Assembly: GCA_030620095.1 (NCBI GenBank)
Contig: JAUTXW010004474.1
Coordinates: forward strand, 209,001-273,000
Reading direction: 5' to 3'
Length of the DNA stretch: 64,000 nt
DNA from: Kuschelorhynchus macadamiae
Taxonomy: Eukaryota; Arthropoda; Insecta; Coleoptera; Curculionidae
Shown here one piece after another: positions 45,346 to 58,873 of the stretch. Every line of letters starts with the position of its first letter. Position 1 is the first letter of the stretch. The notes beneath the pieces are model-generated. The model saw nothing but the letters and a program-made list of their open reading frames with translations, was not told the origin of the DNA and searched no databases. Position numbers and translations under genes: made by a program.

Positions 45346-46880
45346 TTACGTTTTAAGTATGGATGTTGGTGTATAATGGTAGTAAGGGTCTGTGTTCTCC
45401 GTTAGTTTGTATGTTGTGGCTAATGCTTGATGAACGACCTTCGTTGCTGAGTTGTGTCTCGCGGTGTATTCAGTTCCGGCCATTATTCTACATCCACTCG
45501 TTATGTGATCGATCGTTTCTCTCTGCTGGTGACATCTCCTACACCTCTCGTCTTCAATGGTTGTGTCCTTGAAGATGTGCTTTTGGTAGTTTCTGGTTGC
45601 TATGACTTTGTCCTGGATGACAAGCAGGAAGCTTTCTGTTTCGGGGAACAGCTGCCCTTTTTGTAACCACGTATATGAAAGCTTTTTATATATGTGGTCT
45701 TGCTTTATGTAGTATCTGTGTCTTCCGTGAAGTGTTTTTTCAGACCAGATGTTCATCTTTTCTAGTAGTGATTGGATGTGACTGTGTGCGTCTGCTGCGT
45801 GGCTCGTTTGAGACAGGTCGAGCGGTGTATAATTCTTGTCTGCCTTCACTATTGCCCTGTGGAGGTTAGTTTGTTTGTTGTGGAAGAATTTTCTGAGTTC
45901 ATAAATTTGTTTTTTATTGAGCGATTGTATATTTATAATTCCCCTCGCTCCTTCTTTTCTCTCGATGGTGAGTCTTTTTTTGCATGCGTTGGGATGTAAC
46001 TTCCTGTATTTAGTGAGTTCAGAGCGTATGAGAATGTGAATATTTGCTATGTCTGTGTGTGACCATTTAATGATACCAAACGAATACGTAAGAATAGGTA
46101 TGGCGATGGTATGTGAGTCTGGTTTTAAATTTCGTCTTGAGTTCTGATTTAATATGAGTGTGGTTAATTTTGGTGCTTTGATGGAAGCCTAGGTATCTGT
46201 ATGTTTCTTCTTTGAGCATGTTATCTACAGTTTCATTATTGATTGTTTCCCTCGTGGGGTGGTCTTTCCACTGTCCCCTTGTTGATATGAAGTAGCTTGC
46301 ATTTACTTATACCAAATTCCATGTTGATGTCCAGAGTAAACGTTTCTGTGATTTTAAGGAGTGCTTTTGTGCTTGCATATAATTTTATGTCATCCATGTA
46401 CAAGAGATGGTTTATTTTGTGTAGGTTATTTTGTTGGTGTTTAATTTGGAATCCGAACTTTGTGTTATTCAGTGTGTTTGAGTGTGGATTGAGACAGAGG
46501 CAGAACCACAAAGCGCTGAGTGAATCTCCCTGGAATATACCTCGTCTGATGTAGATCTCTTCTGTTTCGATGTGCTCTTTTTGTGTTCTCAGGTTGATTT
46601 TAGTTTTCCACGTACTCATGATTTGTGTCAGAAGTTGCCTCATGTTTTTATTAACTTTGTATAATTCTAGCACTCTGGTTAGCCAACTGTGGGTTATCGA
46701 ATCAAAGGTTTTTTTATAATCTATGTAACCAGTATGAAGGTTTCTATAATTTTTCCTGGTTTGTTCCATGATGACGCTGTCTATAATTAGCTGCTCCTTG
46801 CATCCTCGGCTGTTTTGCCTGCACCCGGTTCCTTGGGTGAGAAAACTGGGGAGTGTGCTAAGTTTTAAAATAATTTCATT
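45346..46880 (-). pseudogene. Dong/R4-like LINE, copy 7 (near-duplicate of copy 5)
   Basis: Minus-strand relic almost identical by eye to the matching parts of copy 5. The palm frame 46236-46769 contains YIDYKKTFDSITHSWLTRV, GIFQGDSLSALWFCL and YMDDIKLYAST. The frame 45346-45849 contains KTLHGRHRYYIKQDHIYKKL and the CCHC cluster CRRCHQQRETIDHITSGC. It lacks the stretch matching about 40425-40570, and its 3' end is cut at about 45346, before the endonuclease. The 5' edge lies at an ATT array (46876-46913). Confidence 0.88.
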
Positions 46881-46913
46881 TTATTATTATTAATATTATT
46901 ATTATTATTATTA
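46876..46913. repeat. (ATT/TAA)n microsatellite at the end of the LINE block
   Basis: ATT run bounding the 5' side of copy 7 and closing the LINE array. Confidence 0.9.
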
Positions 46914-46919
46914 TCTAAA

Positions 46920-48780
46920 CTAGGCACATTAGAGACAAGGATATTAATGAATTCTTGTGAGATATTTTTTCATTCTCTTATTGCATTTATTAAATTTGGA
47001 ATGATTTGTGCTTGATGTTTCATTTTTTAAGTGCGCATTTTAGCCTACTCGAAATGATTTTAATAATTTTATCCGGAGATCTTGCCGTATAATCCAAACG
47101 GGTTTATTCCAATAAATAAGTTTAAATTAATAAAATGAGTATGAAATCATGGCCAACATTTTGCCTAAAAGATGCCACAATAAGTAGAATGCATCTGTCT
47201 CTGTACTTAGTGGTTTAAATTTACCAAATCTGTTTTGCATAAAACGCTCCCCATGCATATTGCTTCTTCTCCGCTCTCATAAAGCTACTAGATGACGTCA
47301 ATCTTTTTCTTCAAACCTTTCCCGTTTTCGCCTTCAAGAAATAATTCTTCCGTTCGATCTAAAAATATATATGTGGTTTTCATCAGCTTTTAGTCAAAGA
47401 AGTTATTCAATGGCTTATAAGGTGTTTTGTATCGTTTATAATTTGTATATATAATATATTTTAACCTTTTGATTTTGATTACATTTTTAAATGTTTGCCC
47501 TATGAAACCTTCCCGGTATATGCTTCATAATTCTTTGTGCATTAACTTTCCAGTCCACGTCCTCTTACAAACGAATGATTTTTTAATTTCTTTTGCGCTA
47601 TCTGTATAAATATTCTAAAATTTTGAGCTACAACAATAAATCCGTTATTGTTAGAATCTGAGAAAACCCTGAGTATCTCCTTTGGTAATATAGATACCAA
47701 AAAAATAAGTTATTTAAAAATAAATGTTACAGAAATTCAATTCATTGTGGACTCTTTTGAAATAATCACCTTTTAGCACGCCTTTTAAAAATTAAAAACA
47801 TGGTCTATAAGGACCATTAATTTTGTTTTGTATTGTATTGTATCTTAACAAATTCACATAAATAAAATAATTAGTAGCCAAGGCTTTTTTCCCTTCTTAA
47901 TTGTAATATAATAATTATTGAATGCCTACTTGGAGGATTGTAATATCTACTAACAGTTAGTTTCAGCTTGTAAGAATACGGGGAGTAATGAAACTCCTAA
48001 ACTATTAAGTACGGGTGCTACACAGGACACAGACCTTATTCTGAAGGATGAAGTCCAGTATTAAGAAACTAGGCAAAAATATGCTATGAAGGCCATAGCA
48101 AAGATAGGCTAAAATATGTATTTCCCATTTGCCTAATTACTTAATACACCTTTCTGGAAGATGGAAGCTGAATTCCTTCTGCTAAAAAGGAACTAAATGC
48201 CCCTCCCTGCTTTTGCGTTAAAATATTTACTATGCGGTTTACTCATATAATATATTTCGAGGTCAAAGATCCAGAGAAGTGTACAGAATCGAACTATACT
48301 GTATTTTGCAATAAAATACACTAGAATTCAATTCGCCACTGCTTTGTGTACAATGCATCAGACATTGCAATGTACTATAGGGAACTAATGTACGTTTCCT
48401 ATTTTCTGTGATGACATTCCAACCATGAAGCAGTTCTGGCTTAACGGAGGAGGGATTACAGCGCAAAAGTCTTACTTCGTTATGTATATTTTTTTTAGAG
48501 ATAATGCTACAGAGAGGTGACTTTTATTAGTTCCGGAGAAGCACAATAACTTAACGTTCATTGTAAACATACCAAAAGGCCATTGCTACAACGTAGGTTT
48601 TAGTATTGTATTTCAATAGTGGCCCAGTGATTATTATTAATTTGCTCAAAGTCTACAATTTCCTTTATTTCAATTATTTTTTGACTTGACTATATCGATG
48701 TCATAAACCCTAAAAAACTTTTTTGAGTTTGAAACAATTTTTGCTTGAATAATAAGAAAACTTATGTACGGATAAATATA
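46920..48780. other. AT-rich intergenic DNA
   Basis: No gene, RNA or clear repeat recognised. Confidence 0.4.
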
Positions 48781-48783
48781 TGC

Positions 48784-49000
48784 CTATAATTTCGCTTGGC
48801 AGTTGGGTCCATTTTTGTCGTCTGTGTTACATTCCACGCTGAGCAACACATAATTCCTAGCAGTCCATCCTATTACTGTGATACGTTCGACCTCCACAAA
48901 CACCTTTAAAGCGCCTGGTCTGTATCTGTCATCCTCCCCACACGCCAGATCTAGTACTCGTGACCTGGTGACCCACCCGCAGGATTCCACTGATTCCGCA
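48784..49000 (-). other. Possible coding remnant or exon
   Basis: Higher-GC stretch. The minus strand reads SCGWVTRSRVLDLACGEDD, then RYRPGALKVFVEVERITVIG and a C-terminal VECNTDDKNGPNCQAKL before a stop at 48784. Amino-acid use looks coding-like, but I recognise no family and no splice signal is convincing. It could be the last exon of a host gene or another old insert. Confidence 0.25.
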
Positions 49001-49235
49001 GAATCGTCTTCAGTTCAGCGGCATCTTGAATGTAGTTTGCAGTATTTGTCCGCGAAAGTTGATCACTTCAAGCTCGCGAACGCAACGATCGTGATCATAG
49101 ACTTCGTAGTAGGCGGATTTTTTTCACGAAATGTATCTCGAGGTGTTTTTTAAAATTATCCTGTTAGGCGTTGTTGGAATGACCTTTGATTTCAATGTCG
49201 ATGCACATCAGGTGGGTAAAATTATAATAATGTAC

Positions 49236-49619
<384 letters not shown>

Positions 49620-49750
49620 TAAGTACCCTGTATAGTTATTATTGCAGCGATTCGTATTTTTATGGTACATTGATCTCTTCCTCTCTTAATCACTGGCAAT
49701 GAGTGTCGCAAAGACTTTGCATTTTATTATTGTTACGTGACGTCGCGATG

Positions 49751-49846
49751 ATTTAATATGTTTAAATAAATAAAAATTTCATAATGCAGTGGGCATTTTA
49801 AAAAAGTTAAATAAAAATATTCGCAATTGTTTTCTAGTTAATATTA
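49751..49846 (+). repeat. Third copy of the palindrome arm
   Basis: TTTAATATGTTTAAATAAAT through ATGCAGTGGGCATTTTAAAA to TCTAGTTAATATT matches the right arm of the palindrome at 52185-52290, with about a dozen differences. Only this proximal part of the arm is present. Confidence 0.75.
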
Positions 49847-49849
49847 TTA

Positions 49850-51838
49850 TCAAATATTTTTAAGAATTATTAAAAAGTGGAAAAGTTACATAGTATATAT
49901 ATTTTTTAAATGGAATACCTTGTATATTATTCAATCATTAAATAGGCCTCTACCTATTATAAATATACCAGGTTTGATAAATTAAAGACACCTAAGAAAA
50001 TCGACTAAATCCTGCCATATAACGCAATGCGTTAGAGAGAGAGAGGGAATATTTTCTTATGTAGAATCAATAGGAATACTTTGCCTCTTATGGCAGGGTT
50101 TTTGTCAATTTTCTCGGTTGGCTTTAAAGATAAAGGTATAAAACCTTGTGTATTTATATTCGGTAAGGAGATGCCCATTAAATGAATTAGTATTACATAG
50201 GGTGGCCCATTGAAAAAAAAAATATAGGTTATATAATTTTTTTCTACTTTTCAACAATTTTTAGAAATCTTTGATATTCTTAGAAGGTAATAAAAGAAAA
50301 ATTCTACATCTTCTGCATTTAAAGTTCTTTCATACCACCTATATAGTTGAAGCGTAACTAGATGTCAAAAAATAAAAGAATGCGCAGCACTTTTTTATTC
50401 ACCGGGTGTTCTAATTTTAAATAAAATTCAATTTTTTTTCTTTATAAAATACCCTGTAACTAGAAAAGTGCAATACTAAGCTCTATACTTATAAGAATTT
50501 CATTAAGAGCAGAGAAAAAATAGAATACTTGAGTTTTGTAGGTTTTAGGTAATTTTACTCTCCTTTTTTTTAAAGTTCTATCACATTTACATATAGCCGC
50601 CATTTTGAAATTTGTAACTTTAATGATCGTATATTTATCTAATTAATTAACGGTAAAAAGACCATTCAAAAGATGTAATAATTTACCACCCTTTCAATTT
50701 GTTTTTTTTTCGTTCAAAAATTTGGCAACCGCGATCTCAATTTTAAGGACAAAGTTTTGCGTATAATTCCATTTCTATTTTATAGTTTTTCTGTATTGTA
50801 AATGGAGTATTAAATATTAAGTTTATCATGTTGATAACTGATATAAAGGTAATATTAAAGATATTAAAACAAAAATGCCAACTATTTATCACACCCCTTG
50901 TTTTTTATTACTAGAAATAAGTCACGCTTTGACAAATTAATATAAAAAACCAGGTGGATCCTAAGTATATAAAGTCTAAAATTTTATGAGACATCGTGTT
51001 ATATTTTATTTTCAAATATATTATTAACGCTGTATTTAATGATAAGTTGGTTCTATAATTAAAATTATTCTCTACTTAAATATTCCAGCTATAAACTGAT
51101 TAGATCTAGATTTCCAGATAATGCAATACGTTAGAAAACTGGTGTATTAAAATTCATGGCCACATGGTTACAGTTAATTTACAAAAAATTCGATAAAATT
51201 CTCTAATTTCCGTTTAATTTTGATAAAACTAACATACATTTAGCAAAATCTGAGTGTTTGTTTTATAGTAGGTAATAGAGCTGTTAATAAAAATTGAAGG
51301 TTTAGTGTTTCACATGCAGTTCAATATTAAAAAGAAAACGATGGCATTCGAGAATACAGCAACACCCTAAATAAATTTATTTTTAATAACACATGCATAA
51401 GCCTAAGTTTCTGCTCAAAAATATTCTAAACAACTGACCTATGTTTAACGCATATTAGCATATTAAGTATTTAAAATGAAACAAAAAAGTAAAAATTTGT
51501 ATAAAAATATGGAACACGCCAAATTCCAACTTAGACATACAAACATGTATGTCAAAAACTAGCCGCAGGATTATGTTTTGTTAAGATTTTGATCAAAAGG
51601 TTGAGAACTACAATATATACAATTTTCAGAAAAATGCCTGAAAGCCATTTTCGATAAGAAATATGTGGGTCTTTTCCGAAAGCTAGGAATATGTAAAAAA
51701 AACGAGTTCTACTTCAACCCAAGACCGCTACCCTACGAAATTTTGAAAACTTTACATATGTAATACAACTTAACATTACAGATAAAACTTAATTTATCTC
51801 TTAATAATGTAGCTAGGAATGCAAATAATTAAAGCCAA
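49850..51838. other. AT-rich intergenic DNA
   Basis: No gene or RNA recognised. Phrases such as GTAACTAGA and ACCTATAT recur, but no repeat unit could be delimited. Confidence 0.4.
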
Positions 51839-51840
51839 TA

Positions 51841-52490
51841 GCAACTTTGTTACATGCTAGAAACCTGTACTTCCAAAAAATGTAACGTTTCGGAAGGTTC
51901 AGTACTCCTAAAATTTAATATTTGTCATAAAAAGAACCTGCGCCAGTTACATAATGTACTCCTTCCATTTCTATATTTACAGAATTAATTTAACATATCT
52001 GTTAATTTTGAATTCAATAATAAACAATTTTGTATCGCAAACAAAAACTTGATTTTCATCAATTATTGTCGGCTTTAATATTAACTAGAAAACAATTGCG
52101 ATTACTTTTATTTAACTTTTTTAAAATTCCCACTGCATTCCTCGTCCATGAAATTTTTATTTGTTTAAACATATTGGTCGACGGTTTAATATGTTTAAAC
52201 AAATAAAAATTTCATAGACGAAGAATGCAGTGGGTATTTTAAAAAAGTTAAATAAAAGTAATCGCAATTGTTTCCTAGTTAATATTAATGTCGACAATAA
52301 TTAATCTAAATCAAGTTTTTCTTTACGATATAAAATTGTGTATTAATGAATTCAAAATTAACAGATATGAAAAGAAATGGAAAGGGTACATGATGTAACT
52401 GACGCAAGGTCTTTTTATGGCAAATATTAAATTTTACGAGTTTACGAAACGTTACATTTTTTGGAAGTTTCTAGCATGTAACAAAGTTGC
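51841..52490. repeat. 650-bp near-perfect palindrome
   Basis: The left arm 51841-52175 and right arm 52185-52490 are reverse complements with a spacer of about nine bases (GGTCGACGG). Outer ends: GCAACTTTGTTACATGCTAG and CTAGCATGTAACAAAGTTGC. Inner ends: TTTGTTTAAACATATT and TTTAATATGTTTAAAC. Some substitutions and short indels separate the arms. No coding content. A (TA)n array follows at 52503. Confidence 0.9.
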
Positions 52491-52500
52491 TATTCTCTTT

Positions 52501-53420
<920 letters not shown>

Positions 53421-53444
53421 CATTTATGCAGCTCGATGCAGAGG

Positions 53445-53745
53445 TAACTAAACTATTTAAAACTTTTAAAAGCGTAATTAATAAAAAAAATACTTTGACA
53501 TCTGTTAAAAAACCGTCTTTTTCCTGTAACTTTTAAACTACTTAAATTTATTAAATACAGTTTTCACAGTTGCGTGTAACTTTTATTGGCAAAATTTAAA
53601 AAAAATGACGTGTGGAAAGAACTCTTTTAACTCTAAACTATGTAAACTTATTTATTACGGTTTTCACAATTCCCTTTAATTTTTAGTGGCGTAATTTATA
53701 AAAAAATACTTTTAGTGCTGTCAAAGAATAATTGTTTTTTACTTA
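53445..53745. repeat. Diverged ~100-bp tandem repeat, three units
   Basis: TTTTCACAGTTGCGTGTAAC at 53561 and TTTTCACAATTCCCTTTAAT at 53661 are 100 bases apart, each followed by GGC(A/G)(A/T)AATTTA-like and AAAAAAATAC/ATG phrases. A more diverged unit precedes them. Confidence 0.5.
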
Positions 53746-53749
53746 ACTT

Positions 53750-55655
53750 ACATATGGGATATTAGGTGGAAAGTGATCATAGCCGCTAGGATATGGTCTA
53801 CATGTAGCTTGGAAAAATGCACTTTTTATTTTTTAGGCGCCATATCTCAGAAAGAGTTTTAGATACACTTTTGAAATGTGCTATGTTTTCATAGCACACT
53901 TGGGGCTATCGAAAAGTATAAAAAAAAAATATGTTTGTATTATTTTTAGTTTATCTTCCATTAATATTAAAACCTTTTTTTTTTCGAATTTCTCGGAGTG
54001 TGTTTAAAACACGTTAACCGTCGAAAAAAATTAAAATAATTACTTGAAATTCTCATAACACATTTATCTTAGGGTTTTTCAAATCATTTTAAAAATGGGT
54101 AGGACAAACTTTGGGAAGAATTGTTTTTCATTCTTAAAAAAAAAGGTCAAATACAAGTGGACATCTGGAGCCTAAACGATTTAAGCTTTTTTCTGAAAGG
54201 CCATAATTAGAAAAATCAATCTTTACTTTAGTGTTTAAAGAGTCTAGGGAAATTACAATTTTTGCCGATTATTTAAAAAAAAACAACTTTTTTATTTTTT
54301 CTGCTGTCGCTCCTTTGCCCTTTGGAATATCATAAAAATTTTAAATAGGATTTCTACAGATATGTGTAACTTTTAAATAGTGAAAAAATATATATTGAAT
54401 CTTATAAGCTGATCTAAATTAGTATTTATGTATACAGGATGTCTCAAAAATATGTAGCAAACTCAGGTTATTTTTATTTGCATTTGTCACTTTTTATATG
54501 CATTAAATCAACACTCCCTTTGTAGCAGGTGTTGATTAAATGAGTTTCTTCTTGATGATTATAAATATACCCGCAAGAAATTTGACAAAATTCTTTCATT
54601 AGAAGCGATGTTTAAAAGAGAGACGAATAACGTTCTACTACACAATGGAATCTGTAAATGCATTGCCCTTTATAGCAGAATTTTTTTGAAACTGCTCGAG
54701 AATCTTTGAAAATAAAGATATTACTCTTAGTGTATTTACAGCCAGCAAGAAAAATTAATTTGATAGAAGTATGACATTCAGAGTGTTTCATTATAAAAAT
54801 CATATTGGGTTTGCTATATATATTTGGCCTTGGCTATATACATATATTTAAAGACAAATGTAGCAACCCTAGTGTATTTATAATTAGCAAAAATAGACCC
54901 ATGTGATGAATATATATTATACAGAATGTTCCATTAAGTTGGGTTTGCTACGTATCCTATACATACACATTATTGTTCTAAAAAGATACGTAGAGGACCC
55001 TACATATTTTATTTTTAACATTTTTTTCTATCTCAAAAATTAAACCATTTAGTTGTAGCGAGTTGTGGAGAAATGCCCTAAATGAAGTGAAATCAAAAGG
55101 TTATTTGTAATGTTTTTAAAAAATAACTCAGAATTTTACATTGTCTTGGCTAGAAAAGAACACGTAAATATTTCATTTTGAACAGTCGTCGTTTAAGAAA
55201 ACTTAAAGAAAATTACAAGGTTATATAATACTCTGTAAAATAGATTTGCTATATATGTTCTAAGTATAAACCTGTCTAGGGGTTTAGTTATGTATTCTAC
55301 CAAATAAACTTGTCTTTCCAGCAACTATTTTTGTCGCGTTTTTTAGCAGTCCGGTAATAGTTTATAAAATATTCAAATCATAGCCGTACGGTTATGGCCT
55401 ACAAAAAAATATTAAAAAAAATCATAAAAAGTAGACTAAACATAACGATCTGACATATACAATCGTGTTTTTGACAGTCGGCACGCCTCAGATCAGTAAC
55501 GGTACATCTGGGAACAAGTGAGCTCCAAGGTCAGTCGCTGAGCTTAAATGGGGTCGTCGTTTGGTAAAATCGAAATTTCGGTGTAGTCTATAATAACTTA
55601 GCAGTAGCGTTCGATAGAGGCTTTTTTGATATCCCGATTATTCAAAATGCAGGTC
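53750..55655. other. AT-rich intergenic DNA
   Basis: No gene recognised. Short motifs of the type ACAG(G/A)(A/G)TGT(C/T)TCA or GGGTTTGCTA(C/T) recur at about 54437, 54779, 54930 and 55235, but no unit boundaries could be set. Confidence 0.4.
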
Positions 55656-55659
55656 GCTA

Positions 55660-56841
55660 TGGTTAATTTTTCGAGGTAAGGCTTTTTTTGGATTTCCCGT
55701 CCAAAAATCTAGGACAAGTTGGTTAACTGACGACATCGGAGTGCGGGATGTTACCTAAAAAAAATAAAATGGGGGTAAAAAATGGGATAACTTTGGAGGC
55801 ATTTTACGGAGCTGAAATCCGACCACTTTGACCAAGCAGAGACATGGGTTGCATTAGGACTGTAAAGAAGATTCAAAATCGAAAGGATGCCTGTACTTCA
55901 AATGCAGGAAAAGTGTTAGAAATTCAAAAAAACTATTTTTGCCCTTAAAATGTTTGCAGATTTCACTAATTTTTTACGAAAAGAATAACGAGGGCACGAA
56001 TAGTTTACGTGATCCCAAAGTTCCCCCGAGGTATTGAAAAACCAAGTCGCCAAAATTGCTTTGCGGTTTATACAGGGCGAACAATTTAGAAATAAAACTT
56101 CAATTTTTTTATTCACTCGAGTTTTAGGTTTGGCTCTGTAGCATCTGAACGGTTCACTCCAGGTGAATCAAGTAATGCTACCAAACACACATCTATGTCT
56201 CCTCTAGAGACTAGCGTAAAATTCAGTCCGATCGAAGTTAAAGATGAATTTTGAGAAATTTTTTAAATTCTCCTGTGGCAAAAACGACTAGGCAAATCAA
56301 ATTTCGTTTTTTTTTTTGCTGCAAGATATAATATGTTTATTTTTCATAGGTACAGATCTTGCTAAGGTCGAATTTAACCAAAAATGCAAATTTGAGTCGT
56401 TTTAAAAGACAATAGCCTTTTTTAAGGTAGCCCGTGATAGATGAGAGATTTGATGGATAAACGTCATAATAAACACTTTAACAAGACACCACGTTTTTAA
56501 TTCAATATATGTAGGTCCAGATATTTTCATATATCTTTTCGATTGCAAGTATTTTAAACAAATGTTTGAAAATCATATATATTATAGACGAAACACTAAA
56601 TTTAATATATTCAGAAAGCTAAAAATTCACTTTAGAAGACGGTGTTTTAGCAGAGTGTTCCAGAAAAGGTACTAAATTAAAAAGTATGTTTTCATGTGAG
56701 TTTTTACTTAAGTATTATTTGTCCAGTTTAGCATAAACATACTGCTGGCATTTTGAGGGAATAATCAATTTTGAACGTTATTAGTTATAAAAATATATAC
56801 ATATGTGTTTAAATTATGATGTGTGTACAGATGTGTGTGTA

Positions 56842-56885
<44 letters not shown>

Positions 56886-57280
56886 TCTAAACCAATTTTG
56901 CGCCACAATAACTTCAGAACGGCCACACCGATTCGTTTCAAATTCGCACTGGATATACTCTAGGTCAGTATCTGGCGGAGATTAGATTTAGGGTGTCATG
57001 GGCGTATATCTTCGATATTTTTTTAGAGGTAGACAAACATAAAAAACTCATATTTTGAGAACGCACATACCGATAACAATCAAATTGAAAATAGCATGGG
57101 CTAGGATAAACGTACTGATATTGAAAAATTGTAGAAGTCATTGACGTAAAAACTTAATTTTTTGATTATATATTAATTATAAAAAACGCAGTATTTAAAA
57201 AAAAAGGAGAAACACGTCGAATTTACTTTATTTTTGTTGTATACAAAACACTGCTTGTCCAGAATACAGAGGTAGCCTTA
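55660..57280 (+). repeat. Dispersed repeat family X, copy 2
   Basis: Collinear with 3755-5340: GTCCAAAAATCT.GGACAAGTT, AAAAAATGGG.TAACTTTG, GAAAGGATGCC, ATACAGGGC.AA and CTCTAGAGACT in the first half. In the second half come AACTTCAGAACGG, CGATTCGTTTCAAA and TTTTGAGAACGCACA. Contains a (GT)n run at 56836-56885. Non-coding. Confidence 0.65.
56836..56885. repeat. (GT)n microsatellite
   Basis: GT repeats inside family X copy 2, at a point where copy 1 has a short ATGTGTGCATATGTGTACAC. The copy 1 stretch is the likely seed of the expansion. Confidence 0.9.
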
Positions 57281-57359
57281 AAAGACTAGCTAACTAAACA
57301 CTATATAATAATATAAGCAAATTTCTGAACACATAAAATTGTATAATCTGCATCCATTT

Positions 57360-57600
57360 TGTCGATCAGGTTTCTGTTGTATTACAGCCCTGTTAAACAT
57401 TACCAACGACTTTATTAGCGCTACATATGTGGGTAAATTGTATTGTTCTTGTTCTGTTAGATTATTCCAAAGCATTCGATAAAATAAGCCTTATATGTGT
57501 ATTCTGCAGACTTTTTATTGTGTAGTATTTACACAACTAATATCGCTGTTTAAAATATTGTAATATGCATCCATATGCCGATGACATTTCGCTATACCAT
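57360..57600 (+). pseudogene. LINE reverse transcriptase scrap (Jockey-like)
   Basis: A LL.VTNDFISA-like stretch is followed by YVGKLYCSC, then DYSKAFDKIS (about 57462-57490) and YADDISLY (about 57571-57594). Only about 30 codons separate the AFDK and YADD motifs, against about 100 in an intact RT, so the palm is internally deleted. No other part of the element was recognised. Confidence 0.6.
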
Positions 57601-57899
57601 TTTTTTTCGTCCAATTCACTTTAGGGAGACAGGCCTTTGGAGAGTAATATCCATAATTAAGTGCTAATCTCCGAGCATTATAACTAGCAAATGAAACAAA
57701 GAAAATATGCCGATTATGGTGTTTGGCAGAAGAAACGAATAGATTAGACCTGTTTTTACTTGACAATAAGGATAGGTACAGGGTTTTCCCGTATATTTTG
57801 GTACCTACCTAGAGAGTTTATTTCAATAGGTACCGAAATTTTATAAATACACAAACTGCACGTGCTTTTATAAATCATTTATTGCCACTGCCAATACAA

Positions 57900-58415
57900 T
57901 AAATAATGATACCAAATTGGATGTTATGCTTGAGTTTGAGGAAAATCCACATACTTCTAGTCGATGTTAGCCATTAATCGATTATTCGAACATTAAAAGA
58001 AAATAAAATGCATTCCTATAAGGTGATATCAACTCAGGAGCATAAGGAAGACGATTTTGATAGGAGGACGAATTTTTGTGGACAAATGATACCAATGTTA
58101 GATAACAATATGATTCAATTAGAACATGTTTTGTTTTTTGATGATGCACCTTTACACTTCACGGTCATGCTAATCGTCAAAATTGCCGCTAATGGTCGAG
58201 AGAATATGCTCACTGGATAAGAGACGAACATACGCAATATCCTGAAATGTTTAATGTGTGGACAGGAATTCTTGGAGATCATATCATATGTCCCTTTTTT
58301 ATTAATGGAAATTTGAATGGCGATAATTATTAAGCATTGCTCCAGAATAATATCGTACTTACTTTGACAAAGTTATATCCTGATCCAGCAAACGCAAAAA
58401 ATTCGAAAAAACGGA
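57900..58415 (+). pseudogene. Mariner-like transposase relic (plus)
   Basis: DVMLEFEENPHTSSR near 57918-57965 and SIIRTLKENKMH-like sequence lead into KVISTQEHKEDDFDRRTNFC (58020-58080). Then come a FCGQMIPML..N stretch, HVLF with the first Asp region eroded (about 58130), YPEMFNVWTGILGDHI (58232-58282) and FINGNLNGDNY (58300-58332). This is the DUF4817-type mariner-like family also seen at 9700-10735. The HDGAP and PDLNP blocks are absent, and the 5' part has stops. CAGGGTTTTCCCG near 57780 may be its left end. Confidence 0.7.
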
Positions 58416-58782
58416 GAAACAATACAAACTTCTGTAATAAAAATATGTTTTTTTCTTATTATACAGGGTATAATAAAGAGCTTTTAGATTTTTTAGTAAA
58501 CGATGAAGCACACCTTTCTATTTTAAATACATTTTTTTTGTTATATAGGATAACCCTAGTAAGTATGAAGCAGTCCTCAAAATCGTTATTTGTGTGTAAG
58601 AGGGTTTTAAATTGGTTAGTTAAGAAAAACAAATGGTGAAACATGCCAAATCTATATAATTCAGATTCTACCGACTCCTGTTTCCATCTTGCCTGATGAT
58701 AGGGATGGGATATTTATATCACTTGTTAACAAGATTCGACACGACTCTTTTTAACAGCTTGACTTGAAAATAAGGCTTCAGA

Positions 58783-58873
58783 ACCATATTATGTTGCCAT
58801 TTTTAACAGTTTGACACAAGTCAATTCTAAATGTAAAAACATGTATATCTGAAATATTATGTAGGACGCAAAC
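58783..58873 (-). repeat. Left half of an interrupted dispersed repeat
   Basis: Reverse complement of 5500-5600 (ACATGTATATCTGAAATATTA, TAGGACGCA). The repeat continues at 60766-60845. The gap is the inserted element at 58874-60765, and CGCAAAC at 58867-58873 is its left target duplication. Confidence 0.75.

Noticed and set aside
30551..46554. Many plus-strand open frames in the LINE block, such as 32517-32858 and 41924-42364
   Set aside because: They are antisense shadows of the minus-strand reverse transcriptase relics. The minus strand carries all recognisable motifs.
57780..58470. Complete mariner bounded by CAGGGTTTTCCCG and TATACAGGGT
   Set aside because: The two motifs are not convincingly inverted repeats of each other, so the ends of the relic at 57900-58415 remain undefined.
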